Shown here: positions 21,151-44,602 of the stretch, piece after piece
Layout of the letters: each line of letters starts with the position of its first letter
How positions within the stretch are numbered: the stretch's first letter is position 1
From: Ramazzottius varieornatus
Taxonomy: Eukaryota; Tardigrada; Eutardigrada; Parachela; Ramazzottiidae
Assembly (NCBI GenBank): GCA_001949185.1
Contig: BDGG01000001.1
Coordinates: 3,799,324-3,863,323 of the forward strand
DNA: 64,000 nucleotides
Reading direction: 5' to 3'
Program-made: the position numbers and the translations under genes
Notes under the pieces: model-generated
Databases searched by the model: none
Told to the model about the DNA's origin: nothing
The model's input: the letters and a program-made list of their open reading frames with translations, nothing else

Positions 21151-24100
21151 CTAGACACGGATGCCGCGACGGTAAAGGTTATCTCGTTCGGCACATCCGC
21201 TATGGGGGATGGCGAAGTAATCGTTAGCTGGCTTGTTGGTAATCTCAGTCAAGACTCGACGTCCGGCATCTCGGAGAAAACGCTGGGCGAGGGTGCTCTC
21301 TTCTGGGACACAGTGGAAGCCAATTCGGCGGGCCAAAGTCCACTCGTTGTCTTCTTCGGCAGAGTCGAAGCTGGCAGCGGCGTCTTGTCCGCAACCTTGC
21401 GAGCAGGTAGACACTGGCTCGACAGAGAAGCAAACCTTTCCTAGCCGACGCTTGATGATGGTCTTTGGGTTACATTCGGTATCTATAAGATGGTAATAAG
21501 CATCAGCACCTGTTTCTTCTGGAACATGCTTATGGAAAATTTTTCACATTGGAAAACAGTAAATTACTTTGCCCCAAGGAGGACAGAGGACCAGTGGCAG
21601 TTTCAAGTCGGCTGACGGCGGAAGGCTCAGCTGAGCATCCATCGCGTTGGACGGAATAAGCGCGGATCCAGTCGTTGGCGGAAGGAGCAATGCGACCGTT
21701 GGGAAGAGCCATATCGTCCCATTTCTCACCGTTCATATTACCGCAGGCACCGCAAATCTGATTTCGGAGCCAGAACGAAGGCTACAAAAGAGAAAGGTTC
21801 TACGAACCAGTGATGGAATATGTTAGCTGCACGACTAATTCGAATAGTGAACGTACCGTGACCACAACGTTGACACCATCGTAGACAACAACCAAACCAT
21901 GTTCTTCAGCCGAGATGACGACGTGGGGAGCAGTGGTGGCGTCCCGCGATGAACCTGTGGCGACCTCCACTCCGTTCTCGAGGGTGACTGGGGCGCTGTC
22001 GGATCGGATGGGAACCTCACGACCGTTGAATCGGACGGTAATGTCGGAAACGGCTTGGAGGCTGCGAGAAGACCAGGAAGAAGCTGGCAACAGCTCGATC
22101 TTGCTTCCACCGATGTAGATCAGGGCCTTCTGTACACACACAACAAAACTGTTTGGTCTGGACTGTGATTGCTTTTTCAAGTGGCTCACACTTCCAGCCA
22201 ATAACGCCGAAAACGCGCGCCACTTGGGAAAACGATCTCGTGGACTTTGTCTGCAGAGCAGTCATACTGTGGGAAGTTACATACCTTGGCGGTGGTGTGG
22301 GTTATTCCAGCGGTGGCAGTCAGGACAGTCCAGGCCTTTTGAGCGCTGCAGTCCTTGGCCAACAGGTGGTAGCACTGACTCCAGGGGGCTCCAAGTTGAG
22401 CACCGTCGAGAGTAGTGATCGTGTTACCCGAAGCGACGCACATCTTTTCCAGATCTTCTCGCCAGAAAGCTTCCAGGAGGTTCATGGGCTTGCGGTTGGC
22501 AACGATGGGGGTAATGGGATAGGGAACTGGGATGGCGAGCAACTTGGCGTTCCTCATGGGAGTGCTGTAGACGATGTCAACGAGTTCGCCGGTGGGAGAG
22601 AGCTTGGCGAGGATGGTCACCCTGTTGGCAGGGTTCTGAACGTCGATGCGGTCGATCTCCGAGTTCCAGTAGAAGACGGCGTGGGCGAGCTCTTCGGCCT
22701 TGGCCAAGAGAACCTTTACTCCACGAGACACCTGAAAATAGTTTACTCGATTCATCACAGCATTCTCGTTCGAAATTAATACAGTAATTATCGTCCTTCA
22801 CTTATTTTATTATTTGGAACGTCGGCAAATGACATGGATATGTTGGTTTTCCCAAGTGACGCACCTTCCCAGCCATGACAACAAAAGCCTGCGCCACGTG
22901 AGATATCGATCATGTTCAGTTTATTTATCGACGTCCCACTTTACCGGTTACCTTACTAGATTATTTTGTTGAGTTGTTTATGGAATTATTCGATTAGCAC
23001 ATACATTTTGGTAGTCGATGTCGACCTTGATTTGCATCAATCGGCTGTAGATGTCCTTGACAGTCTGGCAAGCGGGGCTCCATCGGTAACCTTGGGCTCG
23101 ATCCTTCTCGCACTGTTGGTAAACGGGAGTCATGATCATGCTGATGGGTTCGACAGCCTTGGAGACGATCTCGGGGATGACAGCTCCCTGGACAGAGTGG
23201 AAGTCGTTTTTCTCCAGAGCGATCTGTTCGGGGCTCTTGTCTCCAACGAATACAACCTTGATCTTGACAGCATCAGGAGCACTGCATGATCGGCCAGCAG
23301 CGAATTCCCATCGACTAGTCACGGGCTTGTTCATCCCTGGTGTCATGGTCCAGGCCGAGTAGTCAGCGGGGTATTCGGAATGTCCGTTGAAGCAAACCTG
23401 TCGTGGATACATTAATTATGATACCGAGTATAGCTCCATCTTCGTAAATACATTTCAGTTTATTTCACTCCTTTCAAAACGTCGTTGCTTTTCGCTTTAT
23501 GTTATCTTTATATTTGGTTGTTTATTCTTATTCAAGTTTCTGATTATAACGGATGGGCCGTGTTTACCTGGTAGGGGAGGGCGGCGTATGGGCTGCTGAA
23601 TTCAGCGGCGACCTTGACGAACTTGCCATTCATCCCACGGATGACGCTCATAACACCTTGCAAGGCGACATCTTGAGGTCCTTCGGCTCCACCGGTAGTA
23701 CCCTTGACCACAAGCTGGAGACTAAAACCAGCCTTGTCAGCTTTGGAGAAAGCAGCGGGAAGGTCACCGGTCAGACGGTCGAGCAGGCTGGATGGGTTGT
23801 AATCCACCAGTTTGTCGTACAAGTTGTTCCACTGAGGCTCGACGGTTGCGGCGAAGGATTGTTTGCGAATGTGCAGAGCAGCGGTAACCTGCAACCAATG
23901 CCACACTGTGAACTCCATACATCGAGAAAGGCTAAGTGAGTGCCAGAACTGCAACTTCACAGCGTCTTTCATGCGCCGGCATATTGACGGTCATTGAAAT
24001 ATATGGGTACTTGGATGCAGGTGCGGAAATTGTGTCCAGCTTCGAAACCAGAAAAGTTCTGAAGCCTTACCGTTTTCAAACCAGTCTTGAATGGACGAGC

Positions 24101-27100
24101 AGTAACGACGATCTTATTCTTTCCGCCAATGAGGAGTAGAGGAGCGGTTGGAACTCCGAGAAACATCTGGACATGTCCATCAACGTTGACCATCAAGCCC
24201 AAGGCGGGATGACCAGCAGTCAAGGCGATCTTGCGGGTCTTCAGAGCGTCGAAGCCGGAGATTTCCTTGATGTCGACGATCGGGACGGGGACGCCTTGGA
24301 AGTACTGGGTGGAGGGACGACCAGAGGAGTGCAGCATGAAGGGATTCTCCAGGATCGACGAATGGAAGGAGAAGTACTTCGTAGGAAGTTCATTCTCCAA
24401 CGGTTGTCGGTTGTATTGAACGACCTTCTCGCTCTGTTCCCGGTCGAAGGGATCTCGGCGTTCAGGCTGGTGAGGCACGAGCGTCTTGGGAGTAACCTTG
24501 GTGTAGGTGGCAGGTGCAACCTGCAAGTGGCAAAAATTCCCAATTTAGTTTCATTTATTAATTTATATGTTCTTTATTTATGTTTTCTACTGCCGTATTT
24601 TTGATGGCTGGAAAACATACCTGGATTTTCAAGAGCTCAGTCGTGTCTTCGGGAAGGTCAAACGAAGTTTCTATCTTGCCGGAGCTGAGATCCACAGTCA
24701 TGTCCCCGTTGATGGGGACAGTGGTGGAAATCTCACCTCGGATACCTCCTCCAACGCGGATGAAGCCAGCCCACACAGACATGATCCCTTCGACGGTGGT
24801 GGCAGCACTGACCCTGACATCAACGTCAACAGTCAGCGATTGAGGCAGACCGGAAGACATGCTCCACATAGCCATCTCAGGCTGGGTCTTGACGCTGATC
24901 GATCCCTTTGCGGACACGACCACTGGGGCAGAAAGCTCGACGGTGAGGGGAAGACCGAGTTCGGTCGGGATGGTCAACTGCAATCACAAACTGTAGTAAG
25001 CATTGCAGAACAATCTAGAACCAAGGCAAACGGACCCGACAAGATCATGTTTCCAACTAGCGCACACTTTCAGCCAAAAACAATGAGTGAGTAAGCCGCT
25101 AGGGAAAACAACTTGCCGAGATGGCTTACTGAATTCCTGTTTATAGAGTCGTACGGTTACCTGGGTGTCGGCAGCCATGAAAGCCTTTCGGTAGTCGACT
25201 GGAAGCCCGGAAGGTCCACGAGTTAGACCAATGACGTCCGTTGGGTTTCGGTACATCTCGCTGATGGCTTTGGAGATGGACTTGGGCGATAGGGTTAGGA
25301 AGCGGACTTCTTGGCCGAAGATCTTCAGGTAGGCCGATCCCTTGATGTCTTCCTCAGCTCGATCGGCGATGCCGAGGATGCGGTCAACTTCGTCGAACTC
25401 AGGACGATCCATGAACCTGGCGGAGTTCCAGCCTCGTCGGGCAGACGGACCTTCAGCTCCACCCATGGACTTCAAGATGGAGGGAGTGTCGAAGACGCTG
25501 AAGTCACGAGCCATGGCAAACTTTCGGATCAGAGCGCTGATTCCACTAGTCTCGATACCGGCCTGGAAAGAACACACTCTCATCTCCACTGAAGTTGTGG
25601 AAGGATCATCTTTTTCGAATTTTGACTTGTATCGCTTACCTCGATAAGATCGCTGGACAAACCGAACATATGCGAGTTGACACGGAGGTAAGCAGCGCGG
25701 GGGACTATGGACGCTGGATCCCCAACGGTGCTAACTTCGACCATACCGCCAACCTCGAGTTGGTCTACGAAAGATACGTCCGTCAGTTACACTTTCCTCT
25801 GAGAGAAACGAGCAAAGCCGTTTTGCGCTTACCAGAGAACCCGTCCATGTGCCATCCTTTGGAATAGGACAATCCGGTGTCGAACCTTTTGGCGAAAGGC
25901 AAGACGGTCTGAATATTTTCGGCACTGAAAATGAGACAGAATATCAGAGCAGGTCATATAAGATATCAACAACTGGAAGGAAAAGTTTGAAGTGAGAAAG
26001 ATACTCACAGGTCCTCGTAACAAGGATGAGTGGCGTTAGCCAGAGTGTTCAGCTTGGACCAGACAAAGCTGCCGACCTGGGTGGACTTCTCAGAGTGAAG
26101 GCTTCGGGCGATCAGCTGAAGATCGGGAATCTCTGGGTCAGCTTCGATGATCACGTCAAAAGCCGCGATTCGGACTTGGTATGGGTTGGCCATGTCGTGG
26201 TACTCGGGAAGGAGGACGGTTTTAACCAGAGTAGGGTGGCTGTTGGTCATGTGGGACATAGCATAAATGGCTTGAACTCGGATGAGAGGAGACTGCGAAT
26301 CATCGGTGGCGATCTCCTTGAGCTCGTCCATTGTCTCGACGAATCCGGTGTTGCCGATGGCCTTGAGGATCAGGATCTGTTCTTCCTCGTCCTGACTGGA
26401 TTTGAGACGACCGACCAGTTCCTGAAGATATTGGAAGATATTTCTTGCTTAAAATATTGGAACCAGTGTACCGAAATGGGTAAGTCAGTAAGGTGTGCCG
26501 AACATGCCAAAATATTTAGATAGTACTCTAAAATTTTGATGGGTCCGCGCAGTATGCACACGTACGAGACGATCCACTATGGAATTTTCATGGTTGAAAC
26601 AAAGGGACTTACGGAAGCAAATCGTTGTCTGGCTTCCGGGCTGCATTTGGGATTTCCGGGCTTAACTTCGGTGCTTTGGATCTCGACGGTGGTCTCGAGA
26701 TCGTAGACACACGAGGTATGGGCAAGAGTACCGAAGCTCAACCAGCAGGCTTTCTTTAAACCGTTCTGGGCGGCGACTGCACCGTTTCGGCAAAGGGACA
26801 GGACTTCGTTGATGATATCCTCATCAGGCTTGCGGATGCTGAAAGCGATGGTGTTCAACAGCTGGGCAGCGCGTTCTCCGCTAAGGCGGCCACTAGCGAT
26901 CTCGGACTTCAGGAAGAGAACAGCGGGTTTGGTTCCGGTCAGAGCCAAGACGTCGAACCAAAGTTTCCTGAAGCCGGACGTGACGTTAGTATTGTGGAAA
27001 ATCAACGTTGCTCAACTAAACGAACTTACACGACTTGTTCTTGTTGGACGGATTGTTGGGCAATGCTCTTGATTTCCTGGTGCATCTCGGCCAGTTCGGA

Positions 27101-30100
27101 GGGCGAAGCGTACTTGAGAGTCATGGACAGCTGCAAGACAACGGTGGCGGATTCGGGTTCGACTTCACTGTCGGCGAGGTCCTCAACCAGGCGACTCAAA
27201 AGAGCCTTGACCAAGGTTTTCTTGGCGGCAGAGGTGGCATGAGGGAACTGACTAGCGTGCCGTTGCTTGTTACCGGGAGTGGCTTCCCAAGCAGCCGGGG
27301 ACTTGTTCCAGCCGGACAGCAGGGGAAAGAGTTGGCGAAGACCCCGGAGAGGAATGTTCTGCTCGGAGGGGAGGTCGTAAGGGCGAGTCCAGTCACCGGC
27401 GTAGATCAGTCTCAAGGTGGCGTTGATGTGAGCGGTGATGGAACCGGCTTTGGCGGAATAAGGCGCGAACTTGTGGACAGCCTGTAAACGGAGTCTTGCT
27501 CATAACTCTATCTCAGACGATTGACAGAAATAAGAAAAGTTACCTCAGTCTTTGCGCTCTCGATGACGAAGCTTTGGCGAGATCCGATGATGTTGTACTT
27601 GGTCGATGCGGCACTGTCGATGATATTGCTCTGCAAAAGGCGGGACGTGCTGACAGGTAGGTAATGCGATATTGCGAGAGCTCCGCCCAAAAGGCTGGCC
27701 TTCCAGCGGAGCTTTAGAATGAATTATAGACCGCTTGAGTCATCGTAGAAAGCTGTTCAGGCAGTCTAAAGCCCTTAAACTGGGGAAACTATGGCAAGCC
27801 TGAGCCTATGGCGGAAAGATCAAAGGACGAGAACCAAGGTTCATTCACATCTGACGTAATAAAGAGCCCAGACCGGTTACTACGCCCATTGACCAATAGA
27901 CAGAAAGGACGGGCCAATAAACCAGCTGCGATTGGGCAGTCAACCTATAAATACCACTGGCTAGTATCGGTGGTCAAAAATAGCAAAACCAATGGCCGAC
28001 GCTTGGTGCTTAACCTAGAAAGACCAATGGTCAGCCACTAGTGGTCAAGCCACTAGTGGTCAACCAACCCACCCACCCACCCTGGCGACTTTACCATTGC
28101 ACGATCATCTACTTTCCTACCTAGTTACCCCGCCGCGTCGCTGACGATCGCACAGCAGGAAATACAAGTTACGTCATACCCTGTCGTTCGCACCATTGTC
28201 CGACCGGCAGGGTCCTGACAGTAATCAATTCTTTGTTAATCAACTAGCTGTGCCACCAGTTACTTCGTACGAATTTGATTGATCACATACAAAGTCCTGA
28301 TTGAGCAAAAACTAAAAAAATTGGAGCAACCGGAAAAAAAATCGGGGAATCATCCTGAAAAAAAGATCGTGCTGTCTGGAGCTCGAGCTTCAACTGATGA
28401 GTTTGCGATTCAAAGTCCCCTTGGTTATGACATTTTTATCAGCACAAGCAGCTGGCCAGCTGATACCAGTGGAGTGCTGCTAAAACAGGCCTCCACTTGC
28501 ACATGGCCTGCCAAAATCGCAAGCCGTCGAAAACGACGTTAATGAGTCATGACCAAACAATTGGTGATGTGTACGTGGTGTATACTTCCACACACAGACA
28601 CCCGGTTCAAACTATGTTACTCACGCTTTTTGCAGACCAGCGGTTGCTTGTGTTTGGCGAGACGGTTTTCTTCTGCTGCTCGGATTCCTTGATTGAATTG
28701 AATCTTGAGTTTTGTTAGTAGATTACATCACATTAAGTACATTGCACCAAAAAATTAACCATCGATAATGGGCGTGACAATTAAACGAGAGCTTAATTAT
28801 CCTGTGACCAATAACGGTTTTGATTCGCCGCATGCGCAAATTCAATTGGTCACTTTCATCTGGCTCCTTCTACCACCCATTTTCGACGCTTAATTTTTTG
28901 GTACACTGTACTATATATTGCCAACGTATGACGTAAAATGTATCGGTCCCTCCTATTTGTTAGCGGAACGTAATCGATCAATCGTTCAATTAGTGTGGTT
29001 GACGTTCCGGCAAGGCCCCCTTTAGCAGCTCATCTATGGCTGATACCATTAGTCCATTAACCATTAGTTTTCAAGGCTAACCTTTTCCTCGCTCTGCGAC
29101 CGCCTCCACGAGCACTTTTGGCCTTCGTTGTTTTCGGCGTCGCATTTCTGTGGGTTGTTCAGGGATTCGAGGTGGATCGGTCGATTCTTGCAATTGTCGT
29201 AGTTCCACGACCTGGTGACGTTCAGGACACCGAATCCGGAAGTTGGGATTGCTTGGGGCATGGAGTGTCCGGCTGGAAGAGACTGGACAAGGTAAACCGC
29301 TTCGCACTCACCACCAATACCTTCCTACAATGATGAGAAAACATGGCGCTATGATCAAGTACTCTTATTGCAGTTCAAAGCACTTCGTACTTCAAGAACA
29401 GTGTAATATTCAGCTCCATTGTCGCCCGATGGAATGGCGTGAAGGTGGCCAAGAGTGGCGGCGAATTGTGATCCTCGGACGGTATCAGGCTGTTGCTTGA
29501 GGTTGATGCTGAAGACGGAAAGGATGCTGCGTTTGATATTGACAGACCAGAATGGATCACTTTCCAGGGAGACCATATCGGTGACAATGCCATCGTTGTA
29601 CTGGAAGGCGATGGGCTTAGTCAGCGCTTCTTCGAACTCTGCGGCTTCCGGACCTGCGAGTGGCTCGAACCGAGAAAGTGGCTGGAGCTTCAGTGGGCTG
29701 GTGGGAATGGAGCGCTCGTTGATACGTCCAAGAGTGGCCGTCTCGATCTACAAAAGAAAAGAAACCTATTGCAGAACTGAGAGGAGGTAAGTGTACGAAG
29801 GCTGGAAATGAAACGAAAGTTCAAAATTTATCTGACGCATGACGTAACCAGCGAGTTGGCTGCAGTGGCATCGTGCGCATCTCCTAGCAATTAACAGCTT
29901 TTTGCCTTGTTCAATGCAGAAATGGGTTTTACCTTCAAGACATCAGGTCCAGGTCGGAGTTGTACTGTGACGATAGCGCGAATTCGGAGTCCAGAGTACT
30001 GGTTGGCGGTTTCCGGAAGACCGGTGAGGACCTGACCGTCGTACAAGTACCGATATTCCTTATTGTCGAGGAAACCTGCAACGAGAACGTCCAAGTAACG

Positions 30101-30400
30101 CACTTCCGGTTCGCTGGTTGAGCCGCATCCAGTCACTCGCAAATGAGATATTCGACCTCAGCGTAATTCTGACCAAATCTTACTTCTCTCTAGGATCCTC
30201 GGGGAACGAATATCTGGGTATCGGGTGTGCCATGAGTCGGATCCTCCGAAAGGAAGAAGGCTAGCTCCTGCAAAATACACATCTAAACCGTTAAGAATCG
30301 GACCTGGAAAGAGAACGGGAGGTTTAGAACGATGTAAGGGAAGAACTTGAGACTGACCTGCTAGGCCCACGAGGGTCACAAGGAGCGGAGCGACGATCAT
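21151..30400 (-). CDS. vtg: Vitellogenin (large lipid transfer protein with VWD domain)
   Basis: Twenty exons in minus order: 30358..30400, 30184..30267, 29933..30135, 29391..29747, 29082..29324, 27544..27630, 27030..27481, 26613..26967, 26009..26421, 25833..25924, 25640..25764, 25161..25562, 24621..24977, 24071..24520, 23568..23888, 23005..23397, 22285..22731, 21857..22129, 21568..21781, 21151..21482. They sum to 5643 nt, 1880 residues plus stop, a normal vitellogenin length. Domains in order: signal peptide (MIVAPLLVTLVGLAG); LPD_N lipid-binding domain (EYRYLYDGQVLTGLP, NIKRSILSVFSINL, TRSWNYDNC) with its alpha-helical part near residues 380-760; open beta-sheet domain; a C-terminal von Willebrand D domain (ICGACGNMNGEKWDDM); and a Cys-rich tail. 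The secreted protein carries lipid to oocytes as yolk. I see no polyserine tract. Intron 5 (1.45 kb) holds a MITE. Confidence 0.93.
22151..22258. repeat. Palindromic intronic repeat (family A)
   Basis: The left arm TCAAGTGGCTCACACTTCCA and the right arm CGCGCGCCACTTGGGAAAAC flank an AATAA-containing centre. It lies entirely within the vitellogenin intron between exons 22285..22731 and 21857..22129. Confidence 0.75.
22841..22915. repeat. Palindromic intronic repeat (family A), diverged
   Basis: The left arm GGTTTTCCCAAGTGACGCAC and the right arm GCCTGCGCCACGTGAGATAT lie in the next vitellogenin intron (22732..23004). The core similarity to other copies is clear; the tips are eroded. Confidence 0.6.
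25026..25121. repeat. Palindromic intronic repeat (family A), diverged
   Basis: It contains CGACAAGATCATGTTTCCAA, then CTAGCGCACACTTTCAGCCA, and on the right GCTAGGGAAAACAACTTGCC. It lies in the vitellogenin intron 24978..25160. Confidence 0.6.
28033..28082. repeat. 15-bp direct repeat followed by a CCCA microsatellite
   Basis: AGCCACTAGTGGTCA occurs twice in tandem at 28033-28047 and 28048-28062, then (CCCA)n-like sequence runs to about 28082. The 15-mer contains the palindrome CCACTAGTGG. It is inside vitellogenin intron 5. Confidence 0.8.
28738..28911. mobile_element. ~175-bp MITE (family C) in vitellogenin intron 5
   Basis: The left end GTACATTGCACCAAAAAATT, continuing AACCATCGATAATGGG, is the imperfect reverse complement of the right end (CCCATTTTCGACGCTTAATT, then TTTTGGTACACTGTAC). 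The tips share the block AAAAAATTA, then TCGAAAATGGG, with the element at 59529..59702, so the two belong to one family. No coding capacity. Confidence 0.8.
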
Positions 30401-32265
30401 GGTGGATGAGGCACCACAATATGCTGGAGTCAATGGAATATATTCCAGATGTAACTAAAGCCTCGATCGACAGGCTGAAATGGTCGGTCCTTCGGAACGG
30501 TAATCCCATATATACTGTCTTCGGCGGTAAGAAGGAAACGTGGCTTATCGGTCGGAGAGAAAAAAGGTATGGGAAGGCCATCTTGATTTGCAGATGTTGA
30601 CGGCCACGGGAGTAAAGTGCCGGCAGGGACAATGGGGGGAAAAGTTCTTTCACCACAGCTCGCTACTTCAACGATGAGACTGGGATACGAAGCGGTAACT
30701 AAATTTCCGTACCGACATACAATAGATCGACCTTTGTTCTAAGAGGTTCATTGATACCTGGTTTTTTTATGTAATCCGTCTTACATTTGTACTGCGTTAT
30801 CGTTAATCTGCTTCAACTGTCCAACAGGAAATAAAACTGCTTTTCTTTGATAGGGAACGCATTCTCCTCGTCGATGTACGACTTTCAGTCCACTCGAACC
30901 TCGACCCGTTTGGCTTACCGGCATTCGAGCGGAAGTATCTGAAAGGTCCGCACGCGAACCAAAGGAGCGGAGATGAATCTTTCGGGACGAAGGTACTTTA
31001 TTAACCATTCACGTTAACGTTGGTCGGCAGTTTCGAATTTGGTTTGCGGAACGGCTGTCAGGTTAACCGCAACAGCAAAGGGCCGCGTCCTCCGCGCAAA
31101 AATCCGGTGCCGCTATCGAACATTTCAATGCGTCAGAGCCCATGTAATAAGTCCTAAAGATGATTTTATATGAGATCATTTATCCCGAACAGTTGCGTCA
31201 GCAGGTCTGAATGCGTATTTTACACTATCAATTATTCCAATATTTGAGAATGGTCTCATCCAGATTGAAGCGTAATGTCGCTCTAGCCCACGTAGTATGA
31301 GCAGACGTAAACCACAGAACTGCATGAGCACTCAATAAAATTGTCTTTACAGGTACTCCGGTCGCGAAGGAGAGGCATATCCAAGATCACAGTGGTGAAC
31401 TGTTGCAGAAACCAGGTAGGAAGCGGGTACGGGTGCGCCCCGTGCAACAGACACTTTCAGTGAGCTGAGTATCGCTAATCGTCAGTGTGTCACCTAGGGT
31501 TCGTCAGACATTTCTACTATGGTTACAGGTACGTTTCCTGATACCATCGTGTTCACCACCTATATGTAGAGTTGCACTTGCCGTTCAATGTGGACAACTT
31601 GATTCGGAAGTTCAGATAAACCGGTATTTGCTGCAGTATATATGCTGGCTGATACCCGAGACAGGTGCTGTACAGTAGGTGAAGACCCTTGAGATTCGCT
31701 CTTCCGCTTACCTGTACCATGAAACGACTGTCGGCCTTTTTCCAATACATTGCTTCACTGAAGTTGAAGCAACTTGTACTTGTAACTTACAAGATAGCCT
31801 GCTGCAACTTTACCTGCTGTTACCGTTTTTAATGTCGGAGCTGTAGTCCGTGCCAGATAAAGCTATAGTAAACCGGTGGACCACAGCAAGTTTCCATCAA
31901 ACTCGCCATATATATTTACTTTACGGCCATGATGTTCGAGTCTAGATTCCAGTGTACCGCGACAACATTACGTCGTCGTGAAACTTTATATTTCTCTGAG
32001 AATTCAACGCTTTTTTAGCAGTTGTTTCTACCGGCTGTCTGCCTGGTTTGGTCTAAGGGGAAAAAAACATCTGGCTGTAGCTGCTCCTATGAGGGGTGTC
32101 CAGATTCCCTACATTCTCTATCTTGATACTCTCTTATATTTTCCATTGCTCGGAAGCCGAACCTAGCGATCGCTAATACAATTCACTTTCGCCATCGATT
32201 CGGTTCGTCGGCAACTTCTTCAACCATTGCTTTTTCGGCCACCGTTGCAGTCAGTCCGACGCGAG
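30401..32265. other. Intergenic between divergent vitellogenin and Na+/K+-ATPase genes
   Basis: A 1.9-kb shared upstream region. No coding frame with protein-like character was found. It must hold the vitellogenin promoter (leftward) and that of the ATPase alpha gene (rightward). Confidence 0.45.
30508..30514 (-). promoter_or_regulatory. Possible TATA box of vitellogenin
   Basis: ATATATA about 108 bp upstream of the vitellogenin ATG, in GC-neutral surroundings. The position allows a short 5'UTR. The assignment is tentative. Confidence 0.3.
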
Positions 32266-42651
<10,386 letters not shown>

Positions 42652-43491
42652 GCGGAGGTGGACGTGCTGAACGCCTGCAGATTTAAGTGTGATTGTCGTG
42701 AAGAATGGATGAGAAAACTACAGTACGGTGAAAATCTCTGATCTTGACTGTAACATGGATTATCACTGTTCTTTTTCCCTGGGCAACGTGTCTCCTCCGA
42801 TATTATCTGTATGACTGTCGACCTTTTTTGTTTTTGATTTTTGTGCAAAGGCAAGAAAGAAGTACTCTGCTCGAGATATTTCAATGCTTTTGTTAAGAAG
42901 TACTTCCTTCTTCTTCTTCTCCTTCTCCTCCTCCTTCTCTCTATCTTCTCTCGTTTGCATAACCGGAAAATGTCTTATGTGAGTTTCGTAGCTGGTATTT
43001 ATCGTATCTAACCCTTGGGTTTTGTTTTGTTCTGTTGTTTTCGGTGACCTATAATTTTCAAACGGAAGTTGGGCATGGGCCTATGAATTGTGCCAGATCG
43101 TTTTCCCACGGGGCGCACGCTGCCAGCCAATATCAATGTAGATGTGCGTCACTTGAAATGAAGATCTGGCTCAGCTCGTTTGCCCACGTCCCAAGCACGC
43201 GTGTAGTGGTGAACTTTGATCGCCTGTGCATGCGCACAAGGCTTTGACTTCCTCTCGGGCAGCATACACTCTCTTTCTTCTGGACTGAATTTATCCATAG
43301 GCTCTTTATTACAGAAAGGCTTGATGATGTCGACGTCGCTCAGTCGTGAGAGCCACTCCTGAATCTTTTGTTGACACAACCTTTACGGTTCCGTCAATAC
43401 CACAAACGAGGAATGTAAAAAAGGCGAAATATTCTTGGAATGTTTCGATCATAAACTTTGAACTAAAAACTTTACTACAGGCTAAATTGTT
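42652..43491. other. Intergenic between convergent ATP1A and CPAP-like genes
   Basis: It contains the 3'UTR regions of both genes and a CTT/CTCC-rich microsatellite at 42904-42950. It also contains the best-preserved family A palindrome at 43093..43169. No coding exon was seen. Confidence 0.5.
43093..43169. repeat. Palindromic repeat, 77 bp, tips CCAGATC/GATCTGG (family A)
   Basis: It begins CCAGATCGTTTTCCCACGGG and ends TGCGTCACTTGAAATGAAGATCTGG-like; the arms are complementary over most of their length around GCCAATATCAATG. This copy is intergenic rather than intronic and defines the element ends best. Confidence 0.8.
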
Positions 43492-44483
43492 TTATGCTGT
43501 GCGGACGACGACGAACCGCGTTCCGGCAGGCTGAGCGGTTTCAACGGGGACCACCGCGACAGGCTCGACGGCCTCGGCAGGTGCGTCACTGCGGCCGGAA
43601 CTGGTCAAGTTGACAACGGGGACCTGGATAGGTATCGTTCTGATGGCAGGTACCTGGTTCGCTTTCACTGGGGTAAACTTGATTCTGTTTGCAGCCGGCT
43701 GGATAGGAGCACTGTTGCCACTGGTGCTGGTGATCACGTAGCCGGCGGGGGGAGTGTCTGATGAAATGAAAGAAAAATATAGCGGTGTTTCCAAGAGTCG
43801 GTAGTTGGTAGAGGGATGGGAGAAACTTACCAAACAGTTGCTGGTCGGTGTACAGACGGGAGTTGGCAAAGTTGGAGAACTCTTTGGAAGATACACAGTC
43901 GACGTTGTACCAGTAATCGCAAACCAAGGTGAGCTGAAAAATCAAATGTTTATTGTTTCCTTGTAGATTTCTTTTTGATCCCGAATCTTACCTGGTTAAA
44001 AACCGTGGTGTTTACGCAAATGTAACTGTAAGGATGAGCTTTGTAATTTAAGAAACACTCATCAGAGTAAGAATGTTCAGTTTTCAGGGACTGGATGCGA
44101 AGTCACCAACCAGGCTTCAGCTTACGTGGTAAGATTTCCTTGCACATCACATCGATGGAAGACCTGACATTGGGTCTCGACATCTGCGTAATATCTACAA
44201 GAAAAGATACTCTTCCCGAAGAACCTCAGCGAACCGCAGGAATTTCCACTCCAGCATTATGATATCAGACGACGTACCCGGGCTGGTCCTGCTGGGTGCA
44301 GGTGAAGGTGGTCGTTGGAAGATTGTTGACGTCGTATGTAGGATAAGCATTGGCATTCCGACTGGCCATTATTATGTCGATTTCGGCGGCAGTAAGTGGC
44401 TGCTTCAGCAGGTCGAAGATGTACCGGCCTTGTGGAGCGCACCAGCACACCGTCAAGCAGAGCGAAAGGAGAAAGACCTTCAT
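43492..44483 (-). CDS. Single chitin-binding domain cuticular protein (CPAP1-like)
   Basis: Five exons: 44278..44483, 44126..44194, 43992..44025, 43831..43933, 43492..43757 (678 nt, 225 residues). A signal peptide (MKVFLLSLCLTVCWCAP) is followed by a short linker and one peritrophin/CBM14 domain spread over exons 1-4: PGYYADVETQCQVFHRC, YICVNTTVFNQ, LVCDYWYNVDC. These carry the six-Cys pattern and the aromatic residues that stack on chitin. The tail is Pro/Val/Ala-rich with low complexity. This arrangement is that of arthropod cuticular proteins analogous to peritrophins with one domain, which are secreted into chitinous cuticle. The match is from motif recognition. A TATA box lies 113 bp upstream. 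Confidence 0.88.
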
Positions 44484-44595
44484 GTTAGCGACAAGTGCGA
44501 AGAACTTGGCGAACTCAGATAAAAGCTAGCTATGGAGCACTACGACGTTTCTTGCAGAAGACTGGAAACTACCAAGCGGGAGCCAGTTTACGCTA

Positions 44596-44602
44596 TTTTA
44601 TA
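44596..44602 (-). promoter_or_regulatory. TATA box of the CPAP1-like gene
   Basis: TATAAAA on the minus strand, 113 bp upstream of the ATG at 44483. The position is suitable for a short 5'UTR. Confidence 0.55.

Noticed and set aside
22153-22779. 208-residue plus-strand open frame
   Set aside because: Antisense of vitellogenin exon 22285..22731, running through introns. Gly/Asp/Val-rich composition is typical of antisense translation.
24567-25094. 175-residue plus-strand open frame over vitellogenin
   Set aside because: Antisense shadow of vitellogenin exon 24621..24977. The minus frame has the conserved domain and splice sites.
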